Shown here: piece after piece, positions 1 through 5,502 of the stretch | Position numbering within the stretch: position 1 is the first letter of the stretch | Layout of the letters: every line of letters begins with the position of its first letter | Source of the DNA: Chitinophagaceae bacterium | GTDB taxonomy: Bacteria > Bacteroidota > Bacteroidia > Chitinophagales > Chitinophagaceae | NCBI GenBank assembly: GCA_947481355.1 | Contig: CANKGM010000155.1 | Location: 1 to 5,502 of the forward strand | DNA length: 5,502 nucleotides | Reading direction: 5' to 3' | Notes under the pieces: model-generated | Databases searched by the model: none | Told to the model about the DNA's origin: nothing | The model's input: the letters and a program-made list of their open reading frames with translations, nothing else | Position numbers and translations under genes: made by a program

Positions 1-162
1 GCACTCGCTTATCGATTCAAAAATTTAGGATTTGAATTTAATAGAAATGACATTGATACATTGTATGATCAGTTTTTAAAAATGGCCGATACCTTGAAAG
101 AAGTTGAAGATGAAAATTTACGAAGGCTAGCAAAACAATATCAAGATTCTTTAATTGCATAA
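1..162 (+). CDS. leuA: C-terminal end of a probable 2-isopropylmalate synthase (partial, 5' end outside window)
   Basis: An open frame runs from base 1 to a TAA at 160-162 and gives the last 53 residues of a protein. It reads ALAYRFKNLGFEF, then a helical acidic stretch with FLKMADTLKEVEDENLRRLA. From memory of the family, this matches the end of the helical region that follows the catalytic TIM barrel in 2-isopropylmalate synthases, after the SGRAAL-type motif; 'ADxxKEVxDExL' is typical. LeuA condenses acetyl-CoA with 2-oxoisovalerate, the first step of leucine synthesis, in the cytoplasm. The protein stops about 15 residues after this motif, so the C-terminal allosteric LeuA domain of the ~510-residue enzymes appears to be missing, as in short (~390-residue) forms. 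Lying 64 nt upstream of ilvD on the same strand, it could share a transcript. Other members of the family (homocitrate or citramalate synthase) cannot be excluded from this fragment; the ilv context favours LeuA. Confidence 0.7.
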   Translation, partial: ALAYRFKNLGFEFNRNDIDTLYDQFLKMADTLKEVEDENLRRLAKQYQDSLIA

Positions 163-226
163 TCATAACCCTATCAACCCAAATTCTTTTTAATAAAGGA
201 AATAAAGATCAACTAAATAACTTACC

Positions 227-1906
227 ATGAATGAATTGAATAAATACAGCAAAACCATAACTCAAGATCCTACACAACCTGCTGCACAAGCCATGTTTTA
301 TGGGATTGGTCTTACAGACGAGGATCTAGCTAAAGCACAAGTAGGTGTTGCTAGTATGGGATATGATGGGAACACATGCAATATGCACTTGAATGATTTA
401 TCGGCTATCATTAAAAAAAGTATTTGGGAAAATGATCTTGTTGGACTTACTTTTCACACCATTGGTGTAAGTGATGGGATGTCTAATGGTACTGATGGTA
501 TGCGTTACTCATTAGTTAGTCGTGATGTTATTGCCGATTCAATCGAAACTGTTTGTGGTGCACAATACTATGATGGCTTGATTGCAGTACCAGGATGCGA
601 TAAAAATATGCCGGGATCCATTATGGCTATGGGACGATTAAATAGACCTTCTATTATGGTTTATGGAGGCACTATTGCTCCTGGACATTATAAAGGAGAA
701 GACTTAAATATTGTATCCGCATTCGAAGCATTAGGTAAAAAAATTGCTGGAGAATTGGATGAAGCAGACTTTAAAGGAATCGTTATGCATTCTTGTCCGG
801 GTGCAGGGGCATGTGGTGGAATGTATACCGCCAACACCATGTCTTCTGCCATAGAAGCATTAGGAATGAGTCTACCCTATTCTTCATCAAACCCGGCATT
901 GAGTGACGCTAAAAAAAGTGAATGTATAGAAGCCGGAAAAGCAATACGTGTTTTACTTGAAAAAGATATCAAACCTTCTGATATCATGACCAAAAAGGCA
1001 TTTGAAAATGCCCTTACCGTTGTGGTTACACTTGGTGGTTCAACCAATGCTGTTCTTCATCTTATTGCGATGGCACATAGTGTTGGCCTGACCCTTACAC
1101 AAGATGATGTTCAAGCGACTAGTGATAAAATTCCAGTCATTGCAGATTTTAAGCCTAGTGGTAAATACCTTATGGAAGATTTACATAATATTGGCGGAAT
1201 TCCAATGGTGCTTAAATACCTCCTATCAAAAGGATTAATTCATGGAGATTGCATGACGGTTACTGGAAAAACAATGGCTGAAAATTTAGCTTCTGTGCCT
1301 GACATTGAATTTGAAAAACAACAGATCATCCGCCCGATTGAAAATCCGTTTAAGGCAACAGGACACTTGCAAATCCTTTACGGAAATATTGCTCAAGGTG
1401 GAAGTGTTGCAAAGATCAGCGGTAAAGAAGGTGAAAAATTTGTTGGCCCTGCCAAAGTTTTCAATGGCGAAAAAGAACTTATTGAAGGCATCAGCAGTGG
1501 CCGTGTAAAAAAAGGTGATGTTGTTGTTATCAGATATGTTGGTCCACGTGGAGCACCAGGTATGCCTGAGATGTTGAAACCAACTTCAGCAATCATTGGT
1601 GCAGGACTAGGCAAGGATGTTGCCTTGATTACAGATGGCAGATTCAGTGGAGGTACTCATGGATTTGTTGTAGGACATATTACGCCTGAATCCTTTGATG
1701 GCGGTAATATTTCTTTGATTGTTGATGGCGATACGATTGAGATTGACGCCTCCGCAAACACGTTAAATGTTATGCTTTCTGAAGAAGTATTAAGCGAAAG
1801 AAGAAAAAATTGGAAACAACCACCTTTAGCTGCTACAAAAGGTATTTTATATAAATATGCAAAGTATGTAACCACCGCAGCAGAGGGTTGTGTAACTGAT
1901 AAATAA
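227..1906 (+). CDS. ilvD: Dihydroxy-acid dehydratase, three-cysteine ([2Fe-2S]-type) form
   Basis: This cytoplasmic Fe-S enzyme dehydrates 2,3-dihydroxy-isovalerate and 2,3-dihydroxy-3-methylvalerate to the 2-oxo acids that precede valine and isoleucine. At 559 residues it has normal full length. The IlvD/Edd signatures are clear: PGCDKNMPG (C124, with K126 the lysine that is carbamylated in this family), CPGAGACGGMYTANTM (C196) and ITDGRFSGGTHG (468-479, with S474 the catalytic serine). A third cysteine, C51 in GNTCNMHL, sits where the E. coli enzyme has a non-cysteine residue. C51/C124/C196 is the pattern of plant, fungal and mycobacterial-type [2Fe-2S] dehydratases, so a [2Fe-2S] cluster is inferred. 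The start is well fixed, because an in-frame TAA at 218-220 lies just upstream and this is the first ATG. The only purine-rich patch (AAAGGA, about 195-200) is too far away to act as a normal ribosome site. ilvB follows after 10 nt, which suggests co-translation. No frameshift or truncation is seen. Confidence 0.97.
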   Translation: MNELNKYSKTITQDPTQPAAQAMFYGIGLTDEDLAKAQVGVASMGYDGNTCNMHLNDLSAIIKKSIWENDLVGLTFHTIGVSDGMSNGTDGMRYSLVSRDVIADSIETVCGAQYYDGLIAVPGCDKNMPGSIMAMGRLNRPSIMVYGGTIAPGHYKGEDLNIVSAFEALGKKIAGELDEADFKGIVMHSCPGAGACGGMYTANTMSSAIEALGMSLPYSSSNPALSDAKKSECIEAGKAIRVLLEKDIKPSDIMTKKAFENALTVVVTLGGSTNAVLHLIAMAHSVGLTLTQDDVQATSDKIPVIADFKPSGKYLMEDLHNIGGIPMVLKYLLSKGLIHGDCMTVTGKTMAENLASVPDIEFEKQQIIRPIENPFKATGHLQILYGNIAQGGSVAKISGKEGEKFVGPAKVFNGEKELIEGISSGRVKKGDVVVIRYVGPRGAPGMPEMLKPTSAIIGAGLGKDVALITDGRFSGGTHGFVVGHITPESFDGGNISLIVDGDTIEIDASANTLNVMLSEEVLSERRKNWKQPPLAATKGILYKYAKYVTTAAEGCVTDK

Positions 1907-1916
1907 TATTTAGTCT

Positions 1917-3653
1917 ATGCAAATAGAAACTATACAAGACCAAAAAACGACTGTTCAGGAATCAATTGACATTACTGGAAGCGAAGCTGTATTAAAGGCA
2001 TTGATTGCAGAAAATGTTGATATAATATTTGGATATCCTGGAGGTGCAATTATGCCCATCTATGATGCATTGTATGACTACAATGATAAATTAGAACATA
2101 TACTTGTTAGACATGAACAAGGTGGGATTCATGCAGGACAAGGCTATGCGAGGTCATCTGGCAAAGTGGGTGTTGTGTTTGCAACTAGTGGGCCTGGTGC
2201 AACAAATCTTGTTACTGGTTTAGCCGATGCAATGATTGATTCTACCCCATTGGTTTGTATCACAGGACAAGTATTTGCGCATTTATTAGGCACTGATGCT
2301 TTCCAAGAAACTGACGTTATTAATATAACAACACCAGTTACTAAATGGAATCATCAAATTACCGATGCCAATGAGATTCCTAGTGTACTTGCAAAAGCGT
2401 TTTATATTGCAAAAAGTGGAAGACCTGGTCCTGTATTGATTGATATTTCCAAAAATGCACAGATTCAAAAATTTAATTACTCTGGCTACACCTACTGTAA
2501 TCACATACGCAGTTACAGACCAAAACCAAATATTAGAAAAGAATATATTGAGGCGGCGGCTGAAATGATAAACAAAGCGGAGCGACCATTTGTAATTTTT
2601 GGACAAGGAGTAATTCTTGGTGAAGCTGAAGCAGAATTTAAAGCATTTATTGAAAAAGGTGGACTACCTGCTGCATGGACTATCCTGGGATTGAGTGCTC
2701 TTGAAACCGATCACCCACTCAATGTGGGCATGCTTGGAATGCATGGAAACTATGGTCCAAATGTGCTTACCAATGAATGTGATGTTTTGATTGCTGTTGG
2801 AATGAGATTTGATGATCGAGTAACGGGAAGATTAGACAGATATGCGAAACAAGCCAAGGTGATCCACCTAGATATAGATCCATCTGAAATTGACAAAAAC
2901 ATCAAAGCCGATATTCCAGTTTGGGGTGATTGCAAAGAAACCCTTCCCATGATTACAGAATTAATTGACTTGAAACAACATGACAATTGGACAAACAAGT
3001 TCAAGGATTGTAATGAAAAGGAAATTGAAGCGGTTATACATGATGAGATGCACCCAACGTCTGAACATATGACAATGGGCGAAGTAATTGATCAATTAAA
3101 TGAAATCACGAAAGGCAATGCAATTATAGTAACGGATGTTGGCCAACATCAGATGGTAGCATGTCGTTATGCAAAATTCAATCAGTCAAAAAGCAATATC
3201 ACCTCTGGAGGCCTTGGTACCATGGGGTTTGCATTACCAGCAGCTATTGGTGCTAAGTATGGCGCTCCTGAAAGGACTGTTGTGGCAATAATTGGAGATG
3301 GTGGAATACAGATGACGATTCAAGAACTTGGAACCATTATGCAAAACAATGTCAATGTAAAAATATTAATCTTGAATAATAGATTTCTTGGCATGGTAAG
3401 GCAATGGCAACAGTTGTTTAACGACAAACGATATTCATTTGTAAATATTGAGAGCCCTGATTATGTAGCTGTTGCAAAAGGTTATCGTATAGAAGGTAAT
3501 TCAATTTCAAAAAGGGAAGATCTAAAACAATCACTAACAAAAATGCTCGAGCATGACGGAGCATACCTACTTGAAGTATTTGTTGGCAAGGAAAATAATG
3601 TATTCCCAATGGTACCTCAAGGATGTGGTGTTTCAGAGATTCGTTTAAAATAA
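1917..3653 (+). CDS. ilvB: Acetolactate synthase (acetohydroxyacid synthase), catalytic large subunit
   Basis: This thiamine-diphosphate and FAD enzyme condenses two pyruvates to 2-acetolactate, or pyruvate with 2-oxobutyrate to 2-aceto-2-hydroxybutyrate, the committed step of the pathway. The protein has 578 residues, normal for the family. The N-terminal Pyr domain holds YPGGA (40-44), the catalytic glutamate E67 in RHEQGG, SGPGATN (91-97) and GTDAFQE (125-131). The central FAD-associated domain has GMRFDDRVTG (295-304). The C-terminal PP domain has the ThDP/Mg motif GDGG at 460-463, with NN at 487-488 after the standard ~24-residue spacing, then MVRQWQ with W497, the tryptophan linked in the family to 2-oxobutyrate preference and herbicide binding. 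The C-terminus VFPMVPQG is typical. F120 replaces the proline of the plant GQVP motif. An in-frame TAG at 1911-1913 and the lack of another early Met fix the start. ilvN begins 6 nt after the stop, in the same frame. Confidence 0.97.
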   Translation: MQIETIQDQKTTVQESIDITGSEAVLKALIAENVDIIFGYPGGAIMPIYDALYDYNDKLEHILVRHEQGGIHAGQGYARSSGKVGVVFATSGPGATNLVTGLADAMIDSTPLVCITGQVFAHLLGTDAFQETDVINITTPVTKWNHQITDANEIPSVLAKAFYIAKSGRPGPVLIDISKNAQIQKFNYSGYTYCNHIRSYRPKPNIRKEYIEAAAEMINKAERPFVIFGQGVILGEAEAEFKAFIEKGGLPAAWTILGLSALETDHPLNVGMLGMHGNYGPNVLTNECDVLIAVGMRFDDRVTGRLDRYAKQAKVIHLDIDPSEIDKNIKADIPVWGDCKETLPMITELIDLKQHDNWTNKFKDCNEKEIEAVIHDEMHPTSEHMTMGEVIDQLNEITKGNAIIVTDVGQHQMVACRYAKFNQSKSNITSGGLGTMGFALPAAIGAKYGAPERTVVAIIGDGGIQMTIQELGTIMQNNVNVKILILNNRFLGMVRQWQQLFNDKRYSFVNIESPDYVAVAKGYRIEGNSISKREDLKQSLTKMLEHDGAYLLEVFVGKENNVFPMVPQGCGVSEIRLK

Positions 3654-3659
3654 AGCAAC

Positions 3660-4247
3660 ATGAAACAAGAATTTACAATAACCATCTACACAGAAAATCA
3701 GGTAGGCCTACTCAATAGGATTGCTATTATTTTCTCTCGTAGAAAAATTAATATCGAGAGCCTAAATACCTCTCCTTCTGAAGTAGAAGGAATACATCGG
3801 TTTACCATAGTCATTGATGAGACTGAGGAAGTAGTTAGAAAGGTGGTACGCCAAATTGAAAAACAAGTAGATGTGCTTAAAGCCTACTTTAATACTAATG
3901 ACGAAATTATTTGGCAAGAGTTAGCTTTGTATAAAGTACCCACAGATACCATTGCTGAAAAAGCAAAAGTAGAACGTTTACTTAGGGCTTATGGTGCTCG
4001 TGCAGTGGTGATTAGGAAGGATTATACTATTTTTGAGACCACGGGGCAACGTGAAGAAACCGATACCCTACTTAATGTACTTGGTCCATTTGGCTTAATT
4101 GAATTTGTTCGAAGTGCAAGAGTGGCTATCATCAAAGACAGTAAAGGGTTCTATGAAAAACTCAAAGAATTTGAACAATCAAAACCAGCAACTAGAATCG
4201 ATAGTATTAATCGATCTAGAATAGAAGAAGAAACTATAGATTTATAA
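3660..4247 (+). CDS. ilvN: Acetolactate synthase, regulatory small subunit (ACT domain)
   Basis: This is the non-catalytic subunit that activates the IlvB enzyme and, in characterised homologues, gives valine feedback inhibition. The 195 residues form two parts. An N-terminal ACT domain (about 4-77) begins FTITIYTENQVGLLNRI and contains INIESLNTSPSE. A C-terminal ACT-like domain (about 83-160) contains ELALYKV and ends in GLIEFVRSARVAI. Residues aligned with the valine site of E. coli IlvH are kept: N13 and G16 in the first loop and N31 in NIESL, so valine control is inferred to be intact. Compared with the ~163-residue E. coli IlvH it carries about 30 extra residues at the end (from about 165), charged and probably helical at first, ending in a polar, acidic segment; its role is unknown. 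The start follows ilvB with only AGCAAC between TAA and ATG and no Shine-Dalgarno, which suggests translational coupling and matched subunit production. The symbol could equally be ilvH. Confidence 0.95.
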   Translation: MKQEFTITIYTENQVGLLNRIAIIFSRRKINIESLNTSPSEVEGIHRFTIVIDETEEVVRKVVRQIEKQVDVLKAYFNTNDEIIWQELALYKVPTDTIAEKAKVERLLRAYGARAVVIRKDYTIFETTGQREETDTLLNVLGPFGLIEFVRSARVAIIKDSKGFYEKLKEFEQSKPATRIDSINRSRIEEETIDL

Positions 4248-4289
4248 ATAAAACCCAATTCAAACAAAAAACAACTAAACAATCAAGTT
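4248..4289 (+). promoter_or_regulatory. A-rich, G-poor translation leader of ilvC
   Basis: The 42 nt between ilvN and ilvC contain 25 A and a single G, with no Shine-Dalgarno-like purine run and no visible hairpin. In Bacteroidota the anti-Shine-Dalgarno of 16S rRNA is known to be sequestered, and A-rich, unstructured leaders favour initiation. It is inferred that this stretch lets ilvC be translated independently of ilvN, which would explain why this junction is longer than the tight ones before ilvB (10 nt) and ilvN (6 nt). No TAnnTTTG promoter signature is present, so an internal transcription start is not supported. Confidence 0.4.
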
Positions 4290-5342
4290 ATGGCAAAATT
4301 AAATTTTGGCGGTGTTGAAGAAAATGTAGTTACTCGTGAGGAATTCCCTTTAGCAAAGGCGCAGGAAGTGTTGAAAAATGAAGTAGTAGCCGTTATCGGA
4401 TATGGCGTACAGGGCCCTGGACAAGCACTTAACCAAAAAGAAAATGGTGTAAATGTTATTGTCGGACAACGTAAAAATTCAAAATCTTGGGATAAGGCAG
4501 TACATGATGGTTTTGTTCCTGGCGAATCTCTTTTTGAAATAGAAGAAGCCCTTGAAAGAGGCACTATAATTTGCTATTTATTGAGTGATGCTGCACAAAT
4601 TGCATTATGGCCAACTGTAAAAAAGCATCTTACCCCTGGTAAAGCATTATATTTTTCACATGGTTTTGGTATCACGTATAAAGAACAAACTGGTATTATT
4701 CCTCCCGCAGACGTAGATGTTTTCTTAGTTGCACCTAAAGGTTCAGGGACTTCATTAAGAAGAATGTTCCTACAAGGAAGAGGATTGAATTCTAGCTATG
4801 CAATCTTCCAAGATGCGACTGGCAAAGCGTATGACAGAGTTGTTGCATTAGGCATTGCAATCGGAAGTGGATATTTGTTTGAAACCAATTTCAAAAAAGA
4901 AGTATTCAGTGACTTGACAGGAGAAAGAGGTACATTGATGGGAGCCATTCAAGGTATTTTTGCTGCTCAATACCAGGTTCTTCGTGAAAGAGGGCATACT
5001 CCTTCAGAAGCTTTCAACGAAACAGTTGAAGAACTAACACAATCATTAATGCCTTTAGTAGCTGAGAATGGAATGGATTGGATGTATGCAAACTGTTCTA
5101 CTACAGCTCAGCGTGGAGCGCTTGATTGGTGGAAAAAATTCAGAGATGCTACATTGCCTGTATTTAATGATTTGTATGATAGCGTTTCAACTGGCAAAGA
5201 AAGTCAACGCAGTATTGATAGCAATTCACAACCCGACTACCGTGAAAAGCTTGATATTGAACTTAAAGAATTAAGAGATAGTGAAATGTGGCAGTCTGGC
5301 AAAACCGTAAGAAGCCTACGCCCAGAGAATCAAGCTAAATAG
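4290..5342 (+). CDS. ilvC: Ketol-acid reductoisomerase, ~350-residue Bacteroidota/fungal-like class I form
   Basis: This enzyme catalyses the Mg-dependent alkyl migration and NAD(P)H reduction of 2-acetolactate and 2-aceto-2-hydroxybutyrate to the dihydroxy acids used by IlvD. The 350 residues show an N-terminal Rossmann domain with GYGVQG at 37-42. The cofactor loop VGQRKNSKSW (58-67) has R61, S64 and S66, which resembles NADPH-binding loops, so NADPH use is inferred. Active-site residues are present: H124 (FSHGF), K150 (APKGSG), the metal ligands D208 and E212 (SDLTGERG) and E244 and E248 (AFNETVEE), and S270 in CSTTAQRG. A single knotted C-terminal domain of this size marks class I rather than the ~490-residue E. 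coli class II. GYGVQGPGQALN replaces the usual GYGSQGHAHALN, and the protein runs on through NSQPDYREKL to end in LRPENQ, features shared with yeast mitochondrial Ilv5 as I recall it. Last gene of the operon; a terminator begins about 20 nt later. Confidence 0.97.
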   Translation: MAKLNFGGVEENVVTREEFPLAKAQEVLKNEVVAVIGYGVQGPGQALNQKENGVNVIVGQRKNSKSWDKAVHDGFVPGESLFEIEEALERGTIICYLLSDAAQIALWPTVKKHLTPGKALYFSHGFGITYKEQTGIIPPADVDVFLVAPKGSGTSLRRMFLQGRGLNSSYAIFQDATGKAYDRVVALGIAIGSGYLFETNFKKEVFSDLTGERGTLMGAIQGIFAAQYQVLRERGHTPSEAFNETVEELTQSLMPLVAENGMDWMYANCSTTAQRGALDWWKKFRDATLPVFNDLYDSVSTGKESQRSIDSNSQPDYREKLDIELKELRDSEMWQSGKTVRSLRPENQAK

Positions 5343-5361
5343 TCTTTTAATGAACTCATAT

Positions 5362-5397
5362 AAAACAGAGCAGGTATCCCCTGCTCTGTTTTTGTTT
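5362..5397 (+). terminator. Intrinsic terminator closing the ilv operon
   Basis: A perfect 13-bp inverted repeat, AAAACAGAGCAGG (5362-5374) and CCTGCTCTGTTTT (5380-5392), encloses a 5-nt loop and is followed by a T-rich run (TTTTTGTTT, 5389-5397). It begins 19 nt after the ilvC stop codon. The A-tract on the left arm makes it nearly symmetric, so it could also stop transcription arriving from the other strand. Confidence 0.92.
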
Positions 5398-5462
5398 AAT
5401 AAAGTAGACCTAGACCCATTTAGAATAAAAAGACATTTGATTTAGATAAGTATTCAAAGAGC
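5398..5462. other. AT-rich intergenic spacer, no gene seen
   Basis: Between the ilv terminator and the probable promoter there is AT-rich DNA with no coding frame of useful length on the + strand, no RNA gene fold and no repeat that I can support. On the - strand a short frame enters from the window edge and ends at 5410, giving about 30 unremarkable residues, and it is not called. Confidence 0.6.
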
Positions 5463-5494
5463 ATTGAAGAATTGGAATCGCTATGCTATATTTG
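5463..5494 (+). promoter_or_regulatory. Probable Bacteroidota-type promoter for a gene beyond the window
   Basis: TATATTTG at 5487-5494 matches the TAnnTTTG -7 box of Bacteroidota housekeeping promoters. ATTG at 5463-5466 matches the core TTG of the -33 box, with a 20-nt spacer, inside the usual ~19-21 range. Transcription would begin around the last bases of the window and run rightward. The site lies about 65 nt after the ilv terminator, where a new transcription unit would be expected. The downstream gene is not visible, so the call rests on motif and position alone. Confidence 0.55.
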
Positions 5495-5502
5495 CATAAA
5501 TA

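Noticed and set aside
191..209. Repeated AATAAAG with an AAGGA patch upstream of ilvD as a ribosome binding site
   Set aside because: The purine patch ends about 26 nt before the ATG, too far for a Shine-Dalgarno interaction, and the presumed lineage does not rely on one.
1393..1614. - strand and alternative-frame open frames inside ilvD, ilvB and ilvC
   Set aside because: They lie wholly within genes with unambiguous conserved products, show no family resemblance, and are shadows of the coding strand.
4196..4216. Repeated AATCGAT / inverted-repeat-like stretch near the end of ilvN
   Set aside because: It lies inside the IlvN coding sequence, encoding the polar tail. The arms are only 6-7 nt with a poor stem, and there is no T-tract or other site signature.
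5410..5502. Short - strand open frame entering from the right edge and ending at 5410
   Set aside because: Only about 30 codons, with unremarkable composition, and it runs through the likely + strand promoter. The nearly symmetric terminator would fit a convergent gene, but there is no positive evidence of coding.
1..5502. CRISPR arrays, tRNA/rRNA genes, insertion sequences, defence or mobile genes
   Set aside because: Almost the whole window is accounted for by biosynthetic genes. No spaced repeats, tRNA-like folds, transposase motifs or terminal inverted repeats were seen.

Overview
The window carries a branched-chain amino acid biosynthesis operon read on the + strand, from what is almost certainly a member of the Bacteroidota. 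Four signs point there. The DNA is AT-rich. No gene has a convincing Shine-Dalgarno sequence at the usual spacing. A promoter-like ATTG-N20-TATATTTG, the Bacteroidota form of the -33/-7 signal, lies at the right edge. The ketol-acid reductoisomerase is the distinctive ~350-residue form I associate with Bacteroidota, which resembles fungal Ilv5. Class and genus cannot be fixed from this stretch.

Layout: 1-162 is the 3' end of an upstream gene, probably 2-isopropylmalate synthase (leuA). A 64-nt gap follows, then ilvD (227-1906, dihydroxy-acid dehydratase), ilvB (1917-3653, acetolactate synthase catalytic subunit), ilvN (3660-4247, its ACT-domain regulatory subunit) and ilvC (4290-5342, ketol-acid reductoisomerase). 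A strong intrinsic terminator at 5362-5397 closes the unit. The remaining ~105 nt hold no gene I can support, only a probable promoter (5463-5494) for something beyond the window.

Together IlvB/IlvN condense pyruvate with pyruvate or 2-oxobutyrate, IlvC isomerises and reduces the product, and IlvD dehydrates it to the 2-oxo acid precursors of valine and isoleucine. 2-Oxoisovalerate is also the substrate of the putative upstream LeuA, which starts the leucine branch. No threonine deaminase (ilvA) or transaminase (ilvE) is present. All four complete genes look intact, with their catalytic residues in place.

This is an ordinary core-metabolism region and I see no undescribed system. The points worth a second look are modest: the fungal-like character of IlvC and the three-cysteine type of IlvD; a phenylalanine at a known herbicide-site position of IlvB; the shared reading frame across the ilvB-ilvN-ilvC junctions; the A-rich leader before ilvC; a C-terminal tail on IlvN; and the apparent lack of a leucine-sensing domain on the upstream gene.
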